A DNA stretch of 8,106 bases from an uncultured Oscillospiraceae bacterium (GTDB lineage Bacteria; Bacillota; Clostridia; Oscillospirales; Oscillospiraceae). The translations under genes were made by a program, and so were the position numbers. The notes beneath the pieces are model-generated. The model was not told where the DNA came from. It searched no databases and saw nothing but the letters and a program-made list of their open reading frames with translations. Below, one piece after another: positions 1-5,414 of this stretch (position 1 is its first letter; the number at the start of each line of letters is the position of its first letter). Location: NCBI GenBank assembly GCA_910583885.1, contig CAJUAC010000094.1:1-8106 (forward strand), written 5' to 3'.

Positions 1-82
1 AGTCAATAAAGGCTTGCCTGTCGGTCTGCCTCCCGGCGAACACGGTGCTGACAGTGATAACAGGCTCCTTTGCTTTTGCCAT
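1..82 (-). CDS. Small conserved ICE protein, N-terminal part only
   Basis: Reading leftward from an ATG at 82, an open frame runs off the window edge after 27 residues (begins MAKAKEPVITVSTVF and continues AGRQTDRQAFID). A clear ribosome binding site (AAAGGAG) lies between the stop codon of the upstream dnaC-like remnant and this ATG, and the two genes are only 12 bases apart, so they look co-transcribed. From memory, short proteins starting this way accompany the DnaC-like ATPase gene in clostridial Tn1549-type elements. No function is known to me and no catalytic motif is visible. The frame is cut by the window, so its length cannot be judged. Confidence 0.6.
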   Translation of the reverse strand, partial: MAKAKEPVITVSTVFAGRQTDRQAFID

Positions 83-94
83 AGGCGGCTCCTT

Positions 95-496
95 TCAGTC
101 CATCAGATTTTTCAGACGTGCCAGCTTGTCCTGCGCTGTGGCTTTACGAAAATTCTCGCCGGAAAAACGGATAGGGGCGCACATTTCCAGTAAGCGGTCA
201 TAGATGCGGGCGTGGGCGGTGTCCAGGGGGTGCTGCAAATCCTGAAGGGACAAGTTCGTGGTGACGATCAGCGGCCTGCGGCTGCGGTAACGGCTGTCAA
301 TCACGTTGTAGACCTGTTCCAAAACGTACTCCGTCCCGCGCTCCATGCCGAAATCGTCCAGTATCAGCAGCGGGGCGCGGCACAATCTGGCTATGTACTC
401 GTTGCGGCCCTCAAAGCTGGCGGTCAGGTCGTTGAGTATCAGGGCAAAGTTCGTCATGCGGACGGCCACCTCCTGTTCCATCAGGGCGTTGAACAC
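95..496 (-). pseudogene. DnaC/IstB-like ATPase, 5'-truncated remnant
   Basis: This encodes 133 residues of an AAA+ helicase-loader-like ATPase of the DnaC/IstB type, which in conjugative elements probably helps load a replicative helicase. Visible are the Walker B segment LLILDDFGME, the sensor-like VTTNLSL segment, and the typical VIDSRYRS and DTAHARIYDRL blocks. The N-terminal half with the Walker A P-loop (GxxxxGKT/S) is missing. The frame can start only at a GTG at 496, an in-frame TAG lies at 503-505, and the DNA beyond about 500 encodes no GKT motif in any minus-strand frame. The remaining part matches the family well up to the NALMEQEV block, so the break is sharp. Without a P-loop the product should not hydrolyse ATP. 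I read it as a deletion or recombination scar. A functional truncated protein from the GTG is unlikely, since no good ribosome binding site precedes it. Confidence 0.82.
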
Positions 497-516
497 ACAT
501 CGCTAGGGAATAAAAT
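489..516 (+). promoter_or_regulatory. Sigma-70-type promoter for leader/parB1
   Basis: TTGAAC at 489-494 (4 of 6 to the -35 consensus) and TAAAAT at 511-516 (5 of 6 to the -10 consensus) are separated by 16 bases. A start near 523 would fall just ahead of the folded region 526-663. The -35 lies inside the truncated dnaC sequence and the -10 just beyond the breakpoint, so this promoter may have been created or exposed by the rearrangement. It is the best plus-strand candidate I see before parB1. Confidence 0.5.
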
Positions 517-522
517 GAGGGA

Positions 523-668
523 CAGGAAAAAACCGAGTAATTGCAATGGTTTGCGGCTGGATGGCTCCCAGCAGGCAAAGAGCGAAGGCCACCAAATCGG
601 CAGGAATCGACAAGTCCATATGGTTTCTTCAGGGAGAATGCAGTATCGAACCGCATTCTCCCTTTTCT
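523..668 (+). ncRNA. Candidate structured leader or small RNA before parB1
   Basis: The stretch between the dnaC remnant and parB1 (about 200 bases) has no credible gene but folds well on the plus strand. A closing helix can form between 526-535 and 621-630 (eight Watson-Crick pairs, one A-C mismatch, one G-U). Inside it is a strong hairpin at 550-579, with TTTGC pairing to GCAAA and GCTGG to CCAGC around a 7-base loop. Immediately after the closing helix comes the terminator-like hairpin 631-663 followed by a T-rich run. A promoter sits just upstream. A closing stem joined to a terminator before a gene is the layout of a riboswitch or attenuator, but a free small RNA of about 145 nt fits equally well. 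I could not match it to any known class. The folding was done by eye and no covariation was tested. Confidence 0.38.
631..668 (+). terminator. Terminator/attenuator hairpin upstream of parB1
   Basis: An 11-base perfect inverted repeat (AGGGAGAATGC at 631-641, GCATTCTCCCT at 653-663) encloses an 11-base loop and is followed by TTTCTT. It ends 33 bases before the parB1 ATG. It could end the leader RNA, attenuate the partition operon, or act as an operator dyad for ParB. No second promoter is evident between it and parB1, so some read-through is expected. Confidence 0.6.
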
Positions 669-700
669 TATATCCAAAACGCAGAAAGGAAAGGCAGGAA

Positions 701-1846
701 ATGTCAGCATCGAACATAAAACAGCAGCACACCCCGGCCATCCGCCAGTTTCAAGGCGAGGCGGTAGTCTATATCCCCCTGTCAGAGCTGCATCCGTTCC
801 CCAACCAGCCCTTCAAGGTCCGGGAGGATAGTGCGATGCAGGAGACTGTGGAGAGCGTCCGGGCATACGGCGTACTCACGCCCGCCATTGTTCGCCCCCG
901 TGAGAACGGAGGGTATGAGATTGTGTCCGGCCACCGGCGCAAACATGCCAGCGAGTTGGCGGGCGCGGATGCGCTGCCTGCCATCGTGCGTGAGATGGAC
1001 GATGATACAGCCATTATTCTGTTGGTGGACAGCAATATCCAGCGGGAGGAAATTCTGCCCAGCGAACGTGCGCAGGCTCTGAAAATGAAGCTGGATGCCA
1101 TACGGCGCAAAAGCGGCAGGCCCTCCAAAGAAAAAGGTGCCCAAGTTGGGCACCTTTTTAATGGGAAGAAAAGCGTGGAAATTATAGCAGAACAAGCCGG
1201 TGAAAGCAAAACCCAGGTGCAGCGGTATATTCGTCTCACAGAATTGTCCCCATCTCTCCAGCAAAAAGTGGATGAAGGAGCCCTTGCGCTGACAACAGCG
1301 GTAGAGCTGTCCTACCTGATGCCGGACGAACAAATGCGGGTGGACGAGGCGATAGAGCGCGAACAGGCTATCCCCTCACTCTCCCAAGCCCAGAAGATGA
1401 AGAAACTGAGCCAGGCGGGAGAGCTGAATGAGAACACCATCCGCTCTGTTATGATAGGAGAAAATCGCCACCCCGCAGCTCTCGCAAATCCGGCTGCGCA
1501 GCCTAAAGCGGATACACCCCCGCATATAGAAGCAGGCAGCTCTCCGTCAGCGCCGCCCCCCAGCGTCCCCTATGATTTAGGGGATAAGCAGTACGCCAGC
1601 TTCGCGGAATCCATAGCGGACCTCAAGAATAATGACAAGGATTGCAGCTGTACCCCAGATCAATTCCTGGCGGAATTTACTGGTTTTGTGAACAAATTCC
1701 ACAAAGAAATCAACTGGTTTCACCTGGATTATTATGAAATAGTTTTTCCGGCGCTGTCTCCGGCACAGTTGGACTATCTCCGGCAGCAGATGGACGCAAT
1801 CCGTACTGCCGTGGATAAATTATATGAACATGTGAAAGGAACGTGA
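701..1846 (+). CDS. parB: ParB-family partition protein, first copy (ParB1)
   Basis: A 381-residue DNA-binding partition protein expected to bind a centromere-like site and work with ParA to segregate the element. The N-terminal ParB/Srx domain (about residues 28-115) contains ISELHPF-like and YGVLTPAIVRP segments, the box II motif GHRRK at 77-81 and a VDSNIQRE block. A helix-turn-helix region follows at about 158-179 (KSVEIIAEQAGESKTQVQRY). Beyond about residue 255 it leaves the family pattern: a Pro/Ala-rich linker (about 257-300) leads into a Trp/Tyr/Phe-rich tail to 381. I chose the ATG at 701 because a purine-rich AAAGGAAAGGCAGGAA segment precedes it; the frame stays open back to 212 but there it merely crosses the dnaC remnant. 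By hand count the tail DNA (1621-1740) is about 38% G+C against roughly 58% just after the N-terminal box II motif (961-1080). A long dyad lies at 1131-1159. ParB1 heads the operon and is similar to ParB2 over the first ~255 residues. Confidence 0.88.
   Translation: MSASNIKQQHTPAIRQFQGEAVVYIPLSELHPFPNQPFKVREDSAMQETVESVRAYGVLTPAIVRPRENGGYEIVSGHRRKHASELAGADALPAIVREMDDDTAIILLVDSNIQREEILPSERAQALKMKLDAIRRKSGRPSKEKGAQVGHLFNGKKSVEIIAEQAGESKTQVQRYIRLTELSPSLQQKVDEGALALTTAVELSYLMPDEQMRVDEAIEREQAIPSLSQAQKMKKLSQAGELNENTIRSVMIGENRHPAALANPAAQPKADTPPHIEAGSSPSAPPPSVPYDLGDKQYASFAESIADLKNNDKDCSCTPDQFLAEFTGFVNKFHKEINWFHLDYYEIVFPALSPAQLDYLRQQMDAIRTAVDKLYEHVKGT
1131..1159 (+). repeat. Perfect 14-bp-arm dyad inside parB1
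   Basis: A perfect inverted repeat with 14-base arms around one central base (1145). Its core is GGTGCCCAAGTTGGGCACC, flanked by five A's on the left and five T's on the right. As RNA it is a GC-rich hairpin followed by U's on either strand, so it resembles a bidirectional intrinsic terminator, yet it is fully in frame and encodes KGAQVGHLF of ParB1. The centre is the first base of codon 149, right after the Gln codon CAA, about ten residues before the helix-turn-helix. parB2 has a dyad with different arms at the equivalent codon. Confidence 0.9.
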
Positions 1847-1850
1847 AGAA

Positions 1851-2723
1851 ATGAGCTACAGAAGAAAACGCAGTTCAGCAATGTCCCGCCCAGACCACCC
1901 TAACCCGCTCCTTCTGCCTGCCAGTCCCACCGAGGCTACCTATGGCAACCCGGGCGTGGATAAGGTCATCCATTCGGCGCGGCTGATCTCCGGCCAAGCC
2001 TACCAGCGGCCCGTGCGGGAGGAAAATGTGAACGAGCTGATTGCCAAGTGGAACGAGCTTCTGCTGGAGCCTGTGATAGTGAGTTTCCGGGACGGAAAAT
2101 TCTATGTGGTGGACGGCCAGAACCGCATCGCGGCCATGCGGAAGATGAACAGCGGCCATGACGTTATGGTGCTGTGCAAGGTACACAGCGGCATGACCTA
2201 CCAGGATGAAGCGGAGATGTGCTGGAAATTGGATCAAGCCAAGCGGCGCATGGATGTGTCGCAGTCCACCAATGCCCTGGCAGAATCCGGGACCAGCGCA
2301 GAGATAACGGATATCCGGCAGATTCTGGAGCGGGAGGGGTTTCGCTGGGCCCTGGCGAAGAAAACAGGCAGGGCGTATGAGATCGCCTCTACCCGCGCTG
2401 TTATCAATGCTTACCGTCTGTTGGGCGGCGCTGCGTTTGCCCGGATGCTCCGGCTGCTGGGGGAGACGTGGCATGGGGTCCCGCGCTCCCTCAACTCCTA
2501 CATCCTCTCCGGCATGGCCCTGTTTCTCAAAACCTATGAGACAGAGGTGAAGGACCGGCTGTTTGTCCTGCGGCTGTCGGCGGTGGACCCGGAGGAAATC
2601 ATCCGGCGCGGAAAGGTGGACTTCAGTACCAGCCGGGCATCGCTGCGGTATGCCCGCGTCATCCTGGAGAAGTACAACGGGCAGCGCGGCGGCGGTAAGC
2701 TGCAAAACCGCCTGCTGGGATAG
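1851..2723 (+). CDS. DUF6551-like ParB-fold protein
   Basis: A 290-residue protein that I recognise as the DUF6551 type found in clostridial mobile elements; its exact role is not known to me. After a short basic, Ser-rich start, a ParB/Srx-like fold is suggested by QAYQRPVREENV (about 50-60), the strand pair around EPVIVSFRDGKFYVVDG, and GQNRIAAMRKM (about 90-100), which stands where ParB has G(E/H)RR. No helix-turn-helix is obvious. The C-terminal half is helical and basic. The ATG lies 4 bases after the parB1 stop, with AAAGGA at 1835-1840, and parA starts 10 bases beyond the TAG stop, so it is firmly inside the partition operon. It may be a nucleotide-binding accessory to partition or an antirestriction-like ParB relative. 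The family call is fairly sure, the function is not. Confidence 0.75.
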   Translation: MSYRRKRSSAMSRPDHPNPLLLPASPTEATYGNPGVDKVIHSARLISGQAYQRPVREENVNELIAKWNELLLEPVIVSFRDGKFYVVDGQNRIAAMRKMNSGHDVMVLCKVHSGMTYQDEAEMCWKLDQAKRRMDVSQSTNALAESGTSAEITDIRQILEREGFRWALAKKTGRAYEIASTRAVINAYRLLGGAAFARMLRLLGETWHGVPRSLNSYILSGMALFLKTYETEVKDRLFVLRLSAVDPEEIIRRGKVDFSTSRASLRYARVILEKYNGQRGGGKLQNRLLG

Positions 2724-2733
2724 GAGGCAGGGA

Positions 2734-3555
2734 ATGAACGCACAGATTATCGCGCTGTCCAATCAGAAGGGCGGCGTAACAAAGTCCACAACCTGCGTCA
2801 ATTTAGGGATTGGACTGGCAAAAGCGGGCAAAAAAGTGCTGATTATTGATAATGACCCCCAGGCGTCCCTCTCCATCAGCCTGGGCTATCAGCAGCCGGA
2901 CAAGCTGCCGGTCACGCTCACCGATATGATGGGGAAGATCCTCATGGACCAGCCTATCGCCCCCGGCGAGGGCATCCTGCACCATCCGGAGGGGGTGGAC
3001 CTCATGCCCGCCAATATTGAGCTGTCAGGCATGGAGGTCTCCCTGGTGAACGCCATGAGCCGTGAAACCATCCTGCGGCAGTACCTGGACACGATGCGCC
3101 GCCAGTACACCCACATCCTCATAGACTGCCAGCCGTCCCTGGGAATGCTGACCATCAACGCACTGGCGGCGGCAAACAGGATTATTATTCCTGTCCTGGC
3201 GGAATACCTACCTGCCAAGGGCCTTGAACAGCTGTTGCAGACCGTTGGCAGGGTGCGGCGGCAGATCAACCCCAAGCTCCAGATTGACGGCATCCTGCTG
3301 GCTATGGTGGATAACCGGACCAATTTTGCCAAGGAGATCGGCGCTCTGCTGCGGGAGACCTATGGAAGTGCGATTAAGGTTTTTGCAACGGAAATCCCCC
3401 ATTCCGTCCGGGCAAAGGAGGCCAGCGCGGTGGGAAAGAGCATTTATGCCCATGACCCTACAGGTAAGGTGGCGGCGGCATACGAAAATCTGACAAAGGA
3501 GGTCTTGAGGATTGAGCGGCAGCGGGATAAACGTAGAGCTGAAATCGGTAGATGA
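2734..3555 (+). CDS. parA: ParA/Soj-family partition ATPase
   Basis: A 273-residue MinD/ParA-type ATPase, the cytoplasmic motor that moves ParB-bound DNA along the nucleoid. The deviant Walker A is KGGVTKST (residues 12-19), where the common form is KGGVGKTT: the Gly before the catalytic Lys17 is Thr here. Walker A' is DNDPQAS (39-45) and Walker B is ILIDCQPSLG (128-137), with Gln replacing the usual first Pro. The length fits small Soj-like ParAs without an N-terminal helix-turn-helix domain. The start at 2734 has GGAGG six bases upstream, and that site overlaps the stop of the preceding gene. The frame is open back to 2563, but that part only shadows the DUF6551-like gene. Its 3' end overlaps parB2 by 44 bases, implying translational coupling. 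Confidence 0.93.
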   Translation: MNAQIIALSNQKGGVTKSTTCVNLGIGLAKAGKKVLIIDNDPQASLSISLGYQQPDKLPVTLTDMMGKILMDQPIAPGEGILHHPEGVDLMPANIELSGMEVSLVNAMSRETILRQYLDTMRRQYTHILIDCQPSLGMLTINALAAANRIIIPVLAEYLPAKGLEQLLQTVGRVRRQINPKLQIDGILLAMVDNRTNFAKEIGALLRETYGSAIKVFATEIPHSVRAKEASAVGKSIYAHDPTGKVAAAYENLTKEVLRIERQRDKRRAEIGR

Positions 3556-4450
3556 TCTGTTTTCCACCGAGGAAAGCCGCCAGGACGCGGCGCGTGAGAA
3601 GGTGATGGAGATCGCGCTGTCGGAGCTGTATCCGTTTCCAGACCACCCGTTCAGCATCCGGGAGGACGATTCGATGAAGGAGACCGTGGAAAGTATCAAG
3701 GAGTATGGCGTGCTGTCCCCCGCCATAGCCCGCCCCCGAGCAGATGGCGGCTATGAGATCATTTCCGGCCACCGGCGCAAGCGGGCCTGTGAGCTGGCGG
3801 GGCTGGAGACGATGCCGGTCATTGTCCGTAATTTGGACACAGATACTGCTACAATTTTTATGGTGGACAGTAATCTCCAGAGGGAGAATATTTTGCCTAT
3901 GGAGAAAGCAAAGGCGTACAAAATGAAACTAGATGCGATACGTCGGAGGGCTGGCAGACCTGCCAAAGGCGACAAAGAAAATTCCCGACAACTTGTCGGG
4001 CATTTAGAGAGTGCGGAGCTTGTGGGCCGTGAAACCGGCGAAAGTGGCAGGCAAGTTCAACGGTATATTCGCCTCACGGAATTGTCTCCGCCCCTCCAAC
4101 AGATGGTAGACGAGAAAAAGATAGCCGTCACTCCAGCTGTAGAGCTTTCCTATCTGAAACCGGAGGAACAGGCGCTTGTTGTTGAGACTATTGCCAGCGA
4201 GCAGGCCACGCCCTCGCTTTCCCAGGCCCAGAGGATGAAAAAGCTTAGTCAGACGGGAGGGCTGAACGAGGATACCATGCTCTCCATTATGACAGAGGAA
4301 AAGAAGCCTCCCAAGGAGGACCTGACCATCCCCGGGGAGACGCTGCGGAAATATTTCCCCCGCTCCTTCACGCCCCGTCAGATGGAGGACACGATCATTA
4401 AGCTACTGGCCTCCTGGTGCAAAAAGCGCCAGAAAAGCCAGGAGCGGTGA
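3512..4450 (+). CDS. parB: ParB-family partition protein, second copy (ParB2)
   Basis: A 312-residue ParB with the usual order: an N-terminal extension (SVDDLFSTEESR), a ParB/Srx domain with GHRRK at 86-90 and a VDSNLQREN block, a helix-turn-helix at about 168-189 (AELVGRETGESGRQVQRY), and a C-terminal segment ending in a basic tail. The start is a TTG inside parA, supported by AAAGGAGG nine bases upstream and by an N-terminus that reads like known relatives; the next in-frame Met is residue 31, within the conserved domain. ParA and this ParB are probably the cognate pair because their genes overlap. By hand count G+C falls from about 65% (3721-3840) to 37% (3841-3900), stays near 50% until about 4200, then rises again, which suggests a recombinant middle segment containing the DNA-binding part. 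A dyad lies at 3979-4005. Confidence 0.9.
   Translation: MSGSGINVELKSVDDLFSTEESRQDAAREKVMEIALSELYPFPDHPFSIREDDSMKETVESIKEYGVLSPAIARPRADGGYEIISGHRRKRACELAGLETMPVIVRNLDTDTATIFMVDSNLQRENILPMEKAKAYKMKLDAIRRRAGRPAKGDKENSRQLVGHLESAELVGRETGESGRQVQRYIRLTELSPPLQQMVDEKKIAVTPAVELSYLKPEEQALVVETIASEQATPSLSQAQRMKKLSQTGGLNEDTMLSIMTEEKKPPKEDLTIPGETLRKYFPRSFTPRQMEDTIIKLLASWCKKRQKSQER
3979..4005 (+). repeat. Dyad inside parB2 at the position homologous to that in parB1
   Basis: CCCGACAA and TTGTCGGG form a perfect 8-base-arm palindrome around base 3992. After one mismatch the dyad continues four more pairs (AAAT with ATTT). It encodes NSRQLVGHL. The centre is the first base of codon 161, directly after the Gln codon CAA, exactly as in parB1, and only the core CAA-N-TTG is shared between the two dyads. 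Unlike the parB1 copy there is no T-run after it, so it is not a classical terminator. Confidence 0.85.
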
Positions 4451-4469
4451 TAAAATCAATAACGGACGG

Positions 4470-4508
4470 CCCGGACAGATGCTATCTGCCCGGTTTTTGC
4501 TGTCCGGG
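4470..4508 (+). promoter_or_regulatory. Alternative (antiterminator-like) hairpin before the gene at 4523
   Basis: CCCGGACAG (4470-4478) is perfectly complementary to CTGTCCGGG (4500-4508) across a 21-base loop. This pairing uses the same left arm as the terminator and so excludes it. The right arm ends on the base before the ribosome binding site AAAGGAGG (4509-4516) of the next gene. The arrangement could switch read-through or translation of the downstream genes. The competing fold is seen in the sequence; regulation is inference. Confidence 0.4.
4471..4498 (+). terminator. Intrinsic terminator after parB2
   Basis: CCGGACAGAT (4471-4480) pairs with ATCTGCCCGG (4484-4493), nine pairs and one A-C mismatch around a 3-base loop, followed by TTTTT. 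It lies 21 bases past the parB2 stop and closes the partition operon. Its left arm is also able to pair elsewhere (see 4470-4508), so termination may be conditional. Confidence 0.75.
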
Positions 4509-4522
4509 AAAGGAGGAACTGG

Positions 4523-5128
4523 TTGTATATCAATACATTCCAGTACAAACCTGAGCATATCGACTGTAAGCTCTGCGACAAGTACGCTGCGGGAAAGGGC
4601 TGCACAGCGGATAGCTGTCCCTGGCTGGCGGAGCGGATCGAGGCGGGCGTTGTGGGGTATGAGGAAGCCATTCTGGAGACCTTCCCCCGCAATATCCACC
4701 TGGACGCAAAGCTGCATCTGGCAATCCGCCGCTTCTCCGGCTCCCTGTTCCTGACCGCAGCCCACCGCCAGCGCATGGACGGTCTGAAAGCGCGCCGGGG
4801 TAAGCGTTCCCGCCGGGATACCCCCACCTATTTTGCCGCCATGTACCTGCTGACGGTCAACAGGGAGCTGTATGAGCGGACCCGGGGCTGCTTTCTCCCC
4901 CAGGGCCTGCAATTTGAGTATGCCAATGTCAGCGGCATCTCTCCCCACAACTATACCCTGCTGTCCGCCGCACGGGATATCTATTCGGATTCCACCAAGG
5001 TCTCCGCCAGTGATCTGGCCCGGACGGATGTGGTGGACACACTGGCATTCAGTTTGATTGTCAATGCCCTGCTGATTGCCCGGTATGGCTGTGCTGTGCT
5101 GGAAATCGGAGAAAGGAGCCGAACATGA
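4523..5128 (+). CDS. Conserved hypothetical ICE protein with N-terminal Cys cluster
   Basis: A 201-residue protein of a type I associate with clostridial conjugative elements, without known function. Near the N-terminus is a CX2CX8CX4C cluster (Cys15, 18, 27, 32) that could bind a metal such as zinc. The rest is predicted to be mostly helical, with a basic stretch KARRGKRSRRDT in the middle and a conserved-looking GISPHNYTLLSAARD segment. No signal peptide or membrane segment is evident, so it is probably cytoplasmic. The start is a TTG with AAAGGAGG six bases upstream, much better supported than any later ATG. It follows the switch-like terminator region and overlaps the next gene by four bases (ATGA), indicating coupled translation. 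Confidence 0.8.
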   Translation: MYINTFQYKPEHIDCKLCDKYAAGKGCTADSCPWLAERIEAGVVGYEEAILETFPRNIHLDAKLHLAIRRFSGSLFLTAAHRQRMDGLKARRGKRSRRDTPTYFAAMYLLTVNRELYERTRGCFLPQGLQFEYANVSGISPHNYTLLSAARDIYSDSTKVSASDLARTDVVDTLAFSLIVNALLIARYGCAVLEIGERSRT

Positions 5129-5397
5129 AGCCGCCCTGTTTCCCATTCACCGGACACGATCTCCTGGCGGTAGAGCGTTTTCACGATGATACCCGCCATA
5201 TGCTGGAGTTCCAGGTGCTGTCCGAAAACAGCCCCTACGGAGGCTGCGGCCAGTATGTCCGCCTCTTTCTCAGCGAGGACGGCTATGCCCAGGCAGCAGC
5301 GGCCCAGAGGCGCGGCGGCATCCACATTATGAACCATGCCCACATCATTGAGGGCCACATCCTGCCGGAAAAGCCGAAAAAGCGGCGCGGCAGATAA
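5125..5397 (+). CDS. Small hypothetical protein (90 aa)
   Basis: A 90-residue protein that I cannot name. It has no signal peptide, membrane segment or obvious catalytic motif. The middle carries an aromatic, Gly-rich segment (SPYGGCGQYVRLF) and the C-terminus is a basic tail (PEKPKKRRGR) that could touch nucleic acid. The ATG overlaps the stop of the upstream gene (ATGA) and has AAAGGAG six bases before it, so it is almost certainly translated and coupled to that gene. It is likely part of the same small operon of element-specific genes. Confidence 0.75.
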   Translation: MKPPCFPFTGHDLLAVERFHDDTRHMLEFQVLSENSPYGGCGQYVRLFLSEDGYAQAAAAQRRGGIHIMNHAHIIEGHILPEKPKKRRGR

Positions 5398-5414
5398 TTA
5401 TGGAGGAGGAAAAT

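Noticed and set aside
616..623. CCATATGG palindrome in the leader as an operator
   Set aside because: Eight bases of palindrome are expected by chance, and no second copy lies nearby.
212..700. 5' extension of parB1 in the same open frame
   Set aside because: It runs antisense through the dnaC remnant and the folded leader, lacks ParB similarity, and the ATG at 701 has a purine-rich ribosome binding region.
411..741. Minus-strand open frames across the leader region
   Set aside because: They have no ribosome binding sites, overlap the terminator hairpin and dnaC remnant in other frames, and show no protein family features.
2563..2733. Upstream extension of parA
   Set aside because: It shadows the 3' end of the preceding gene in another frame; GGAGG six bases before 2734 and the normal ParA N-terminus settle the start.
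1875..2762. Long minus-strand open frame of 295 codons opposite the DUF6551-like gene
   Set aside because: High G+C produces long antisense frames; its protein has no recognisable motif, while the plus-strand gene has a clear family pattern and ribosome binding site.
5400..5414. ATG at 5400 as start of the 172-aa protein
   Set aside because: The bases just after it are the GGAGGAGG ribosome binding site for the ATG at 5415, and 5400 itself has none close by.
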